DNA of 64,000 nt from UBA1672 sp963977495 (GTDB lineage: Bacteria > Pseudomonadota > Alphaproteobacteria > Micavibrionales > Micavibrionaceae), in contig CAXBOT010000001.1 of assembly GCA_963977495.1 (NCBI GenBank), forward strand, positions 62,001 to 126,000, read 5' to 3'. The translations under genes and the position numbers were made by a program. Below, one piece after another: positions 25,518-33,476 of this stretch. The notes under the pieces are model-generated. The model was not told where the DNA came from. It made no database searches and saw only the letters and a list, made by a program, of their open reading frames with translations. The first letter of the stretch is position 1. Each line of letters opens with the position of its first letter.

Positions 25518-26105
25518 ATGCTTGGTATTGGAGATCAACTTCCTGAGTTTGAAATTACTGGCGTAAAACCCGGGTTTAACGTTCACGAAGAAAACGGCGA
25601 GAGCGCGTTTGAAGCAATCACAGAAAAAAGTTTTGAAGGAAAGTGGAAGGTTTTCTTTTTCTATCCGAAAGACTTCACATTTGTTTGCCCGACTGAAATT
25701 GCGGAATTTGCAAAATTGAACGAAGAATTTGAAGATCGTGATGCCGTTGTTCTTGGTGGTTCAACAGATAACGAATTCTGTAAGCTTGCATGGCGCCGTG
25801 AGCACCCTGATTTGAATAAACTTGGTCAGTGGTCATTCGCAGACACAAACGGTTCATTGATTGATGCGCTGGGTGTGCGTGAACAAACGGCAGGCGTTGC
25901 ATTGCGTGCGACCTTCATCGTTGATCCGCACAATGTAATACAGCACGTATCGGTAAACGGATTGAATGTTGGCCGTAACCCGAAGGAAACATTGCGTATT
26001 TTGGATGCGTTGCAATCTGATGAATTGTGCCCATGTAACCGTCCGGTTGGTGGTGACACGATTGATGCATCTGCTGCTGCGAATAATCTTCAAAAAGCCG
26101 CTTAA
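25518..26105 (+). CDS. ahpC: AhpC-type peroxiredoxin
   Basis: Thiol peroxidase that reduces hydrogen peroxide and organic peroxides. The peroxidatic Cys57 is in FFYPKDFTFVCPTEIAEF. A resolving Cys is in the C-terminal DELCPCN (Cys171/Cys173). The 195-residue length and the paired CPC match the AhpC group that works with AhpD. TGGAGATT before the ATG is a fair ribosome site. With the nitroreductase and ahpD it forms the oxyR-linked peroxide operon. No ahpF is present here, so AhpD is the likely electron donor. Confidence 0.93.
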   Translation: MLGIGDQLPEFEITGVKPGFNVHEENGESAFEAITEKSFEGKWKVFFFYPKDFTFVCPTEIAEFAKLNEEFEDRDAVVLGGSTDNEFCKLAWRREHPDLNKLGQWSFADTNGSLIDALGVREQTAGVALRATFIVDPHNVIQHVSVNGLNVGRNPKETLRILDALQSDELCPCNRPVGGDTIDASAAANNLQKAA

Positions 26106-26188
26106 GTTATATTTAGGTTCACGGCAGGGCGATGATTTTGCCGTGAACTTACCCTTATTACATTTTTAAAAAATTAAAGGTTTGTACC

Positions 26189-26791
26189 ATGAATATTGCC
26201 GATGCTATTCAGCAACGCCGCGCCGTCAAACATTTCGATCCCGCCCATGAAATGCCGGAAGATGAATTTAAATCATTGATGGAACTGGTTTTGCAATCGC
26301 CGACGTCATTTAATATCCAAAACTGGCGGTTTGTGCGTATCACGGATAAGGCCAAACGCGCAGAACTCCGCGCCGCTGCGTGGGATCAGGCGCAAGTAAC
26401 TGACGCGTCCGTTGTTTTATTATTATGCGCCGATTTGAAGGCGTGGGATAAAGACCCTGCGCGATATTGGCGCAACGCCCCTGACGAAGTGGCAGCGCGT
26501 ATGGTGCCGATGATTGGCTCTTTTTACGAAGGCCGTGAATGGATACAACGCGACGAAGCGATGCGCTCTGTGGGAATGGCAGCGCAAAGCCTGATGCTGA
26601 CGGCGAAATCTATGGGCTATGATTCATGTCCTATGATTGGTTTTGATCAGGATGCGGCAGCGAAGATCGTTAACCTGCCCGCCGATCATGCGATTGGCAT
26701 GATGGTCACAATCGGCAAGCAAGTCAAAGCGCCAAACCCTCGCGGTGGATCAATTGAATATAGTGAAGCCGTTATTGACAACGCGTTTTAA
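26189..26791 (+). CDS. Nitroreductase family protein
   Basis: FMN-dependent oxidoreductase. The N-terminal QQRRAVKHFDP (FMN phosphate-binding Arg) and SPTSFNIQNWRFV are the standard signatures. The C-terminal MGYDSCPMIGFDQDAAAKI and GMMVTIGK are typical as well. It is 200 residues, with a full fold and no insert. It lies between ahpC and ahpD, which suggests a role in the same peroxide or electrophile response. The substrate cannot be called. Confidence 0.9.
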   Translation: MNIADAIQQRRAVKHFDPAHEMPEDEFKSLMELVLQSPTSFNIQNWRFVRITDKAKRAELRAAAWDQAQVTDASVVLLLCADLKAWDKDPARYWRNAPDEVAARMVPMIGSFYEGREWIQRDEAMRSVGMAAQSLMLTAKSMGYDSCPMIGFDQDAAAKIVNLPADHAIGMMVTIGKQVKAPNPRGGSIEYSEAVIDNAF

Positions 26792-26818
26792 AACAAACAG
26801 ACACACAAGGAGATTACG

Positions 26819-27370
26819 ATGTCTATTGCAGAATTAAAAAACAAAATCCCTGATTATGCCAAGGATATAAAGCTGAATTTATCATCACTATCCACGGACG
26901 AAACATTGGATGCGCAAAAATTATGGGGGACGTTTCTGGCGTCTGCTCTGGCGACCGGAAATGCGCAAGTGATTGCCGCAATCGAAGCCGAAGCAGCAAA
27001 CCATTTGTCTGATGAAGCACAAACTGCGGCAAAAGCCGCGGCGGCGATTATGGCGATGAATAATGTGTATTACCGTTTTGTCCATTTGGCGAAAAATAAG
27101 GAATACCAAACATTGCAGGCGAAATTGCGTATGAATGTGATCGCAAATCCTGGCGTTGATAAGGTTGATTTCGAATTATGGTCGTTGGCGGTGTCTGCGA
27201 TTAACGGATGCGGTATGTGTATTGATTCACACGAGGCAGAGTTGCGCAAGGCGGGGCTTTCAACAACTGAAATCCAAACATCTGTGCGCGTGGCCTCGGT
27301 TGTCAGCGCGGTGGCGGCTGTTTTGGCGGGTGAGAATGCGCTGAGCGGTGATATCGCGAAAGCGGCGTAA
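26819..27370 (+). CDS. ahpD: AhpD alkylhydroperoxidase, carboxymuconolactone decarboxylase family
   Basis: Thioredoxin-like redox partner of AhpC with weak peroxidase activity of its own. The active-site motif is NGCGMCIDSHEAELRKAG, with Cys131, Cys134 and His138 as in mycobacterial AhpD. The rest is all-helical, as expected. AAGGAG precedes the ATG at the right distance. A strong terminator follows, which makes this the last gene of the operon. Confidence 0.93.
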   Translation: MSIAELKNKIPDYAKDIKLNLSSLSTDETLDAQKLWGTFLASALATGNAQVIAAIEAEAANHLSDEAQTAAKAAAAIMAMNNVYYRFVHLAKNKEYQTLQAKLRMNVIANPGVDKVDFELWSLAVSAINGCGMCIDSHEAELRKAGLSTTEIQTSVRVASVVSAVAAVLAGENALSGDIAKAA

Positions 27371-27394
27371 AACTACCCATAGAATTTCTCGATG

Positions 27395-27426
27395 CGCGGC
27401 AAGGTGAAAGCCTTGCCGCGTTTTTT
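27395..27426 (+). terminator. Strong terminator of the ahp operon
   Basis: A perfect ten-base stem CGCGGCAAGG/CCTTGCCGCG has a six-base loop (TGAAAG) and is followed directly by six T's. Confidence 0.95.
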
Positions 27427-27531
27427 GTTGATTTTTAATGGCGCATGCCTTAGAAACTGCGCCATTAAATGAATGTAAACGAATATATAATATCATTTGT
27501 CAAACAAGTGAGAACCAGTAAGGAATAAAAA

Positions 27532-27759
27532 ATGTCTGAGTATGAAGTGTTAGATAATGATGCGTGGCTTGAGAGAATTCATTCTATGATGCCCGATTTT
27601 AGGGATATCAATGGCGAGCCTTTAACATTGCAAACAAAGATTTCCGATGTGCCGGGTATGGCTGAAAAGCCTGTCGAATTGCCGCGTTTCGAAGATAAAA
27701 ACGGTAACCCTGTTACCCTTCGCACTAAATTATCTGATTTGAATGGTTTCGAATTTTAA
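27532..27759 (+). CDS. Small protein with internal duplication, 75 residues
   Basis: I do not recognise it. After a ~20-residue start, the protein holds two copies of a ~23-residue unit: PDFRDINGEPLTLQTKISDVPGM and PRFEDKNGNPVTLRTKLSDLNGF. In both, Asp-x-Asn-Gly, Pro, Thr-Leu and Thr-Lys-[IL]-Ser-Asp are kept. The unit looks like a beta-hairpin. No signal peptide or membrane segment is visible. An AAGGAA ribosome site precedes the ATG. It stands alone between terminators. Confidence 0.6.
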   Translation: MSEYEVLDNDAWLERIHSMMPDFRDINGEPLTLQTKISDVPGMAEKPVELPRFEDKNGNPVTLRTKLSDLNGFEF

Positions 27760-27820
27760 CCTTATGATGGGCTGAGCATGTCTTGGAGGCGTGTGACCGC
27801 ACCGCATATTGGTTGTGTTG

Positions 27821-27855
27821 TCGCCGCGCAGAAGGGCTGTGCGGCGATAATTTTG
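27821..27855 (+). terminator. Probable terminator of the small duplicated-unit gene
   Basis: TCGCCGCGCAG/CTGTGCGGCGA forms an eleven-base stem (one G-U pair) with a five-base loop. Only TAATTTTG follows, so the T-tract is short. Confidence 0.6.
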
Positions 27856-27922
27856 TGTTTGTATTATTTTGGCGTATTATAGTATTATCGAAAAAAAACG
27901 TGAAAACGTAGATAATTAAGGG

Positions 27923-29053
27923 ATGAATACGGGAATGTCAGACGATCATTCAATGCATATTTTATATGGCGTGTCTGCCGATGGAAACGGGCACGTCGCG
28001 CGTGCGCGTGCATTGATCCCTGAGTTGGAAAAACGCGGTGCGAAGGTGACGACACTGTTTTCAGGCTCGACCAGTCCGATTGCGATTGATGCCAGCGTTT
28101 TTAAGAATGTAATAAATCGTGGTGGCTTCACGCGCTCTGTTGAGGGCGCGCATGTCAATATGTTCAAAACGGTTGCGGCGAATCTGATGCAATTACCGAA
28201 GCTTGCGCATGAAGTATTGACGATGGATTTACGCCCTTATGATGTTGTGATTTCCGATTTTGAGCCTGTATCAGCCTTTAGTCGACGTTTCAGAAATTTA
28301 ATCAGCGGACAGCATAAGCCTTCTATTGGTATCGCCAATCAGTATGCCTATGAAAAGGGCGTGCCCAGAGCACCGGGATTATTGATGGGTAATGCACATA
28401 ATCTGGCGCTCGCCAAAACGCGTTTGGGAATGCATTTCCACCATTTCGGAAAAGAGGGGATTTTGCCGCCCTTTATCGCAGATATGCCGCCCGCAAGTGA
28501 GCCGGAGGAGGGGAAAATCCTCGTCTATCTCGGCTTTGATAATGTAGACGATATTAAAACACTCCTGAAACCCTATGAGGGCTACAATTTTCACGTTTAT
28601 TCCAAGCAAGCGTCTGAGCAGACGGTTGAAGGGCATATAACGATCAATCCAATTAATCGCGAAGCGTTCCGCAAGGATTTTGCCGATTGTGAAGGTGTGA
28701 TTACAGGCGCAGGGTTTATGACACCATCCGAAGCCCTTTATATGGGTAAAAAGCTGTTGCTAAAACCAATGGACGGGCATCCCGAGCAATTATCGAATGC
28801 GATGGCGCTTGAGGAAATGGGCGCAGCCCATGTGATGTGCGATCTCGATCCAAAGGCTCTTGATGCATTCCTACATGACGATCATGCGATGCAAATTATT
28901 TATCCCGATGTTGTGTCACCCTTGGCGGACTGGGTTGCGGCGGGTGAATATTCCCGACGTAGTGCAAATATGCTTTGCGATGATTTATGGGATAAAACCG
29001 ATATACATGATGACCGCATAGATCCTTCCTCATCTTCTGTTGATTTGGGGTAA
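27923..29053 (+). CDS. GT-B glycosyltransferase-like protein
   Basis: Resembles the family of bacterial proteins with a glycosyltransferase 28/MurG-like fold. The N-terminal nucleotide-sugar-side motif ILYGVSADGNGHVARARALIPEL parallels GxGHxxRA. The C-terminal domain has VITGAGFMTPSEALYMGKKLLLKPMDGHPEQLSNAMALEEMGAAHVM, the typical donor-binding part (GxxxxxEAL...P..g..EQ..NA). At 376 residues it is a complete two-domain enzyme, cytosolic or peripheral. The substrate is unknown. The ATG at 27935 is another possible start. Confidence 0.78.
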   Translation: MNTGMSDDHSMHILYGVSADGNGHVARARALIPELEKRGAKVTTLFSGSTSPIAIDASVFKNVINRGGFTRSVEGAHVNMFKTVAANLMQLPKLAHEVLTMDLRPYDVVISDFEPVSAFSRRFRNLISGQHKPSIGIANQYAYEKGVPRAPGLLMGNAHNLALAKTRLGMHFHHFGKEGILPPFIADMPPASEPEEGKILVYLGFDNVDDIKTLLKPYEGYNFHVYSKQASEQTVEGHITINPINREAFRKDFADCEGVITGAGFMTPSEALYMGKKLLLKPMDGHPEQLSNAMALEEMGAAHVMCDLDPKALDAFLHDDHAMQIIYPDVVSPLADWVAAGEYSRRSANMLCDDLWDKTDIHDDRIDPSSSSVDLG

Positions 29054-29110
29054 ATCTTTTTCTACTGTTTGTTGTATAATGAAACAATAGAAACGGGAGC
29101 ACTTCACAAT

Positions 29111-29572
29111 ATGCCTATGGAATATCTACACACAATGGTTCGTGTCAACGATCTTGACGAATCTCTTGATTTTTACTGTGCAAAATTGGGCATGGTTGAG
29201 GTAAGGCGTAAGGATGTTGAATCCGGGCGCTATACGTTGGTTTTTCTGGCGGCGGCGGGGGATGAGCAGCAGGCAAAATCCAGTCATGCACCTTTGTTAG
29301 AACTCACCTATAACTGGCCGGATGAGACAGGCGCGGTGGAAGAGTATTATGAGGGGCGGAATTTTGGCCACTTGGCGTTTCGTGTGGATGATATTTATAA
29401 AACCTGTCAGGATTTAATGGATGCAGGGGTGACAATCAACCGCCCGCCGCGTGATGGCTACATGGCTTTTATTCGCTCGCCCGATCATATTTCTGTTGAG
29501 TTGCTCCAGCGCGGCGATCCCTTGCCACAGCAAGAGCCGTGGGCGAGTATGGGGAATACCGGAACGTGGTAG
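29111..29572 (+). CDS. gloA: Glyoxalase I (lactoylglutathione lyase)
   Basis: Isomerises the methylglyoxal-glutathione adduct to S-lactoylglutathione. A single VOC domain of ~150 residues carries the metal ligands: His in YLHTMVRVNDLDESLDFY, Glu in LLELTYNW, His in FGHLAFRVDDI and Glu in ISVELLQ. The start was chosen at the ATG before PMEYLHTM; the frame extends a further 14 codons upstream to a TTG. The enzyme is cytosolic. Confidence 0.92.
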   Translation: MPMEYLHTMVRVNDLDESLDFYCAKLGMVEVRRKDVESGRYTLVFLAAAGDEQQAKSSHAPLLELTYNWPDETGAVEEYYEGRNFGHLAFRVDDIYKTCQDLMDAGVTINRPPRDGYMAFIRSPDHISVELLQRGDPLPQQEPWASMGNTGTW

Positions 29573-29610
29573 GGGCTTTCTTCGTCGCGTCAATTGCAAG
29601 GATGTCGCCC

Positions 29611-29650
29611 AAAATAAAGGGCGTTCGAAAACGCCCGTATTTTTGTTTAT
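29611..29650. terminator. Bidirectional terminator between gloA and tetR-like gene
   Basis: GGGCGTT/AACGCCC forms a seven-base stem with a CGAA loop. TATTTTTGTTT follows on the plus strand and TTTATTTT on the minus strand. It can end both convergent genes. Confidence 0.85.
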
Positions 29651-29665
29651 CGTGATATCGAAATA

Positions 29666-30265
29666 TCAGTTATTGGCATTCTGACGCGATAGGATTTTAA
29701 TCGCTTCATCAGGATAAGCTTCGCGGAAAGGATCATCCAGATCGTTCGGATGCGCCATCAAGCGGAAGAAGATCGGCCCACACAGGATATCAATCGCCAA
29801 AGTCGCGGAGATATCACGGCGAAACTCACCATTTTTCTGGCCTTCTTCGATACTGTAACGAATGGCATCCATCAAAGGCTCCAGAAGGTTATCCTTAAAG
29901 ATCTTCAGCGATATTTCGCTGGCCTGTGCCTCACTGAATAACTGCGCGATGGTTTGGCCGTTATTGCTGTCAATCAGGCGGATCAATTTATCCAACTGCA
30001 TTGTGATGGCTTCTTTATGGCTGCTCGCCGTAGGAAGAGGGGTTTGCATACCCGGCTGGTTGGCCAAAGCATCCATGACGACGGCTGTTTTGTTCGGCCA
30101 CCATCTGTAAATTGTTGTTTTCCCAACCTTCGCTTTTTTAGCGATGGACTCAATACTGAGCTCTTGCACCGATGTCTGGAGCAATAATTTGTTGGTTGCG
30201 TTCAGGATGGCCTTACGCGATTTCTCGCTTCTCGGGCGTCCTTTTTTAGCGGCTGCTTCTGCCAT
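29666..30265 (-). CDS. TetR/AcrR family transcriptional regulator
   Basis: An N-terminal helix-turn-helix (ILNATNKLLLQTSVQELSIESIAKKAKVGKTTIYRWWPNKTAVVMDAL) is clear. The C-terminal ligand domain (~120 residues, AVMDAIRYSIEEGQKNGEFRRDISATLAIDILCGPIFFRLM) matches the TetR C-terminal family with FRRD and GPIFFR. The RWWPNK end of the HTH and the Lys-rich start (KKGRPRSEKSR) are typical. No divergent target gene is visible next to it, so its regulon is unknown. Confidence 0.9.
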   Translation of the reverse strand: MAEAAAKKGRPRSEKSRKAILNATNKLLLQTSVQELSIESIAKKAKVGKTTIYRWWPNKTAVVMDALANQPGMQTPLPTASSHKEAITMQLDKLIRLIDSNNGQTIAQLFSEAQASEISLKIFKDNLLEPLMDAIRYSIEEGQKNGEFRRDISATLAIDILCGPIFFRLMAHPNDLDDPFREAYPDEAIKILSRQNANN

Positions 30266-30488
30266 TGTTTTCCTCCTTAAGTAAACACCGATGACTTCGG
30301 TTCAAGAACAGTATGAAAACTTATCGTGTCGTATTTGGATATTTAAGATATGACTCATTTTCAGGTTTTTGACAAGAGCGCATAAAGTCTTTTTTTAATA
30401 TAATCCGTATCACAATAAAAAATCTGTTTTGTTTGAATGGTATAGGTATTTTTCCTGTTTAATTGGGCGATCCTTTTGATAATAGAAA

Positions 30489-30521
30489 CGCGCCCCTTCG
30501 TTAAGGAGCACGCTCTTTTTT
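30489..30521. terminator. Terminator after copper-type outer-membrane gene
   Basis: CGCGCCCCTT/AAGGAGCACG forms a ten-base stem with two G-U pairs and a four-base loop. On the minus strand TTTCTATTATC follows, right after the outer-membrane gene. On the plus strand CTCTTTTTT follows, so it could work both ways. Confidence 0.7.
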
Positions 30522-30540
30522 GCGAATCGGTGCAGGGGGC

Positions 30541-31656
30541 TTAGAAGCGGTATGTGACGCCTGTCATTACGCTCCAGTCACGCTCCATTTGTACGCCGTT
30601 GAGGTCTTGATATACGGGCACATTCACATTGGCGCCGAACTCTAATCCCTTCAACGCGGTAATGTTCGGTGTGTAGACAAAACCCGCGCCGATTTCAAGG
30701 GTTTCCCCGCCGTAATTATCAGGATCAGCCGTTTGCACAGGCGCGGCAATCGCCGCATCAGAGCCCTTGATTTTGCCCATGGTTTCCCCATGAGCAAGAC
30801 CGTTTACACTCAGCTTGTCAGAGATCTTGTAACTGCCCCATAGGTTGAGTTCATGTTTGTTACCCCATCGATACCCTTGGCTGTTTTCACCTTCCATGCG
30901 GATGGTTGCGTTATATTGCGCGCCCCATCCCCATTTACCATCATGCCCTGCGTAGGTTATGGAGGGCAGGGCATCCCACGTGCCCGAACCTAATTGCATG
31001 GCATAAGGCAGACGCAAAGTCGGCGTCGCGTTCGTAGGGGCTAGGACATCGTCCTTTTCCTTGATTGATCCTGTTGGCACGCTGATACCTAGGCTGATAT
31101 TAACAGTGTTTGTATCGTCCTCGTAGAGTTTGTACAGCCCGCTCAATGAGGTATCCCCCCATCCACTTGATCGGGCGCTGAATGTACCAAGGCGCGTTGT
31201 TCCTGCGCCGCCTGCAAAGGTGATGTGATCCATTGATTTGGTCATATACATGGTCATCGCCATAAGGGTGAATTTATCTGTCACGCCGTACATGGCACCA
31301 AGCATGTGCATGTTCATATCCATTGATGTCGGAACAACGCGCAAGTTTGCCGGTGGTGCATTCGGGTTTGAAACCGTGGTGACGATGCTTTCCGGTGATA
31401 TGCCGTTTGTCCCTTGGCGGTTACCGTTCATGCTCATATGTTTGAAACGATACGATACCATCCAGTCACCTTTTTCGTGGTTGTGATCGCCCATGATGCC
31501 AATCGGTGCGCTCGTGCCACTATGTTGGTGGTGCATGGTGGAATGATCTATGTTTGTGTTACCTATATCCATGTCTTGCGCTTGTACCGCAATTGAGAAA
31601 GTGGATAGACCAAGGATTGTGCTGCCCATTAGGCAGGCTTGTTTAAGTGTGTTCAT
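30541..31656 (-). CDS. Met/His-rich outer-membrane protein, MetA/copper-type
   Basis: A signal peptide (MNTLKQACLMGSTILGLSTFSIAVQAQ) is followed by a Met/His-rich stretch (MDIGNTNIDHSTMHHQHSG, then HMSMNGNRQ and MDMNMHMLGAMYG). A predicted beta-barrel ends in VMTGVTYRF, a typical aromatic outer-membrane C-terminus. It resembles the phenol-degradation MetA/transporter-like outer-membrane family (PF13557) that sits in many copper operons. The methionine/histidine clusters suggest Cu(I) handling. It follows the DUF2946 gene by 51 bases and ends in a terminator. The metal is inferred from composition and context. Confidence 0.75.
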   Translation of the reverse strand: MNTLKQACLMGSTILGLSTFSIAVQAQDMDIGNTNIDHSTMHHQHSGTSAPIGIMGDHNHEKGDWMVSYRFKHMSMNGNRQGTNGISPESIVTTVSNPNAPPANLRVVPTSMDMNMHMLGAMYGVTDKFTLMAMTMYMTKSMDHITFAGGAGTTRLGTFSARSSGWGDTSLSGLYKLYEDDTNTVNISLGISVPTGSIKEKDDVLAPTNATPTLRLPYAMQLGSGTWDALPSITYAGHDGKWGWGAQYNATIRMEGENSQGYRWGNKHELNLWGSYKISDKLSVNGLAHGETMGKIKGSDAAIAAPVQTADPDNYGGETLEIGAGFVYTPNITALKGLEFGANVNVPVYQDLNGVQMERDWSVMTGVTYRF

Positions 31657-31707
31657 GACGAACTCCTGAAAAATAAGAATTAAAATTTAAAAGATTATTT
31701 TGGTGTT

Positions 31708-32100
31708 TCAGGCGGTAAGCGGCGGTGCGCGGATACCGTGGGCATGCTTGCTTAAACAGGTTTTGAAAAGGGCACCTTCGGGAAGGCTGCCCCGTGATGT
31801 CGGCGTCAGGAAGGGGGTAAGGACGTGCGCGTAATCTTGCGCGGATACCGCATGCATGGATGCGTTTACACACATCACACAATGTTTGGGCTTATAATCG
31901 GGGGCGTCGGGGATTTTGTTACCATCATCATCGATGGTGATGGTTTTCGTACCCAACGTACTACAGATAACGATAGAGGTACCATCGGGCTGTGATGCCC
32001 ATAGCGGTGCTATATGCGACAAAAAGGACAACGCCATCGCCAGCAAACCGAGCATGACGCAATATTTATTTTTCAAAGATGTCTGTCGTATTGGGTACAT
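31708..32100 (-). CDS. DUF2946-like secreted protein
   Basis: An N-terminal hydrophobic segment (YCVMLGLLAMALSFLSHIAPLWA) acts as anchor or signal. A short domain with C-pairs follows: IVICST, KPKHCVMCVNASMHA and a C-terminal FKTCLSKHAHGIRAPPLTA. The Cys-x-x-Cys within HCVMCVNASMH and the C-terminal RAPPL match DUF2946 proteins, which are found next to copper genes. Its role is not known. It starts 20 bases after the LpoA-like gene and precedes the outer-membrane gene, so all three may be one transcript. Confidence 0.7.
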   Translation of the reverse strand: MYPIRQTSLKNKYCVMLGLLAMALSFLSHIAPLWASQPDGTSIVICSTLGTKTITIDDDGNKIPDAPDYKPKHCVMCVNASMHAVSAQDYAHVLTPFLTPTSRGSLPEGALFKTCLSKHAHGIRAPPLTA

Positions 32101-32120
32101 CGTTTACATAGTGTTGATTT

Positions 32121-33434
32121 TTAGAATGCTCTGTTCTGGAATGTTTTGGGGGCGTTGTCAATAACGACAATGCGGCCATTTTTATATTCCATGATGGCAA
32201 GGCCGCGCTCGGCGATACCATCGGGTCTGAAACGGAATATGCCATCAACACCGGAAAAACCATTCGGGTTTGTAATGGAGCGGTGGTCATAAGCAGGGCG
32301 ACCTGTGTTCTTCAAACCGATACGCGCCAAAATAGCAGACAGCGCCGTGGCATCATACGCCAAAGACGCAATGCGCGGCGGTGATGAGCGATAGGCCGAT
32401 AGATAGCGTCGTTCAAACTTTTTTCTGGATTGCGGATCAGGCGCAGCATACCACGCACCGTCCAGTGTCTTATCCTGCGCCAGTGATTTATCATCCATTA
32501 AGCCTGTTCCCAGACGCTTAACCTGATTGGGGCGCAGATCATAGTGGTTTAAGAAGCTGCCAAGCTCACGCGCCGTTGGTCCGCCCACGGGCATAAGAAC
32601 AGCGTCAAATGGCGGGCCATAAGCATTATTTGCAGACTTCCGCGCATCATAGTCAGAGAAGAGGCGCATGATAGAGGCCATGTTTTTATCTTGTGTTGAG
32701 AAGCGCTCAATCCGCGCCGTTTCAACGCCGGCTTGTTGTGAGATGGCGCGATAGGCAGACACAACGCCGTTGCCGTAGGTATTCGTCGGGCTGATAACGC
32801 CGATACGTTTATAACCGTTCGCAGAGGCATAGCGTACAACGCGCTCTATTTGATCAAAGGGGAGCAGGCCAATCAAAAATGTTTGGCTGTTGGCTAATGT
32901 CCAGTCTGTTGAAAAGGCGATCATGTTAACATTCGCGCTTTGTGTGACTTGACGCGCGGCCTTGACCGATGTTGAGAATACAGGGCCGAGCACAAGCTTC
33001 GCACCATCTTGGAGCGCAGAGCGTGCGGCGGCGCGTGCGCCATCGGGCGTGCCTTTGGTATCTTTGGGCATGAGCTCAAAATTGTTATAGCCGATATCGA
33101 ACAAAGCCATTTGCGCCGCATTGAGCATGGATTGACCAAGCTTCGCATGTTGACCGGTTAAGGGCAGTAATATTGCAACCTTAACGGGGGCAAGTGATTC
33201 GCCGTTTGCATTGTCACCAAACATCGGCGCATCAAGGGCTTGTTCATCCACGGCGGCAACGGAAATATCATTCGGTTGTTGTTGTGCAGGACGCACAGAA
33301 CTGTTGCTACTGTCTAGCCAAGGGGTTGTGTTATAAGAGCCGCCGCCGCATCCATGTAAAAATATGGTGGCTGCAAACAGGAAAATGGAAACACAAAACG
33401 AGGGTAGGCGTGATCTGTTTTTTAATGCGCGCAT
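32121..33434 (-). CDS. Penicillin-binding protein activator, LpoA-like lipoprotein
   Basis: A lipoprotein signal ends LFAATIFLHGC (lipid on Cys29). A ~60-residue linker is followed by a type I periplasmic-binding fold (VKVAILLPLTGQHAKLGQSMLNAAQMALFDI...GPVFSTSVKAARQV...NVNMIAFSTDWTLAN...RIGVISPTNTYG). This is the LpoA C-terminal domain in a single-domain form common in alphaproteobacteria. LpoA activates PBP1A from the outer membrane. Divergent rsmI is its usual neighbour. The fold is sure; LpoA activity itself is inferred. Confidence 0.85.
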   Translation of the reverse strand: MRALKNRSRLPSFCVSIFLFAATIFLHGCGGGSYNTTPWLDSSNSSVRPAQQQPNDISVAAVDEQALDAPMFGDNANGESLAPVKVAILLPLTGQHAKLGQSMLNAAQMALFDIGYNNFELMPKDTKGTPDGARAAARSALQDGAKLVLGPVFSTSVKAARQVTQSANVNMIAFSTDWTLANSQTFLIGLLPFDQIERVVRYASANGYKRIGVISPTNTYGNGVVSAYRAISQQAGVETARIERFSTQDKNMASIMRLFSDYDARKSANNAYGPPFDAVLMPVGGPTARELGSFLNHYDLRPNQVKRLGTGLMDDKSLAQDKTLDGAWYAAPDPQSRKKFERRYLSAYRSSPPRIASLAYDATALSAILARIGLKNTGRPAYDHRSITNPNGFSGVDGIFRFRPDGIAERGLAIMEYKNGRIVVIDNAPKTFQNRAF

Positions 33435-33476
33435 GATTTGCTATTCTCTTTTAAAAATAGATGTATGATGTCGGTT

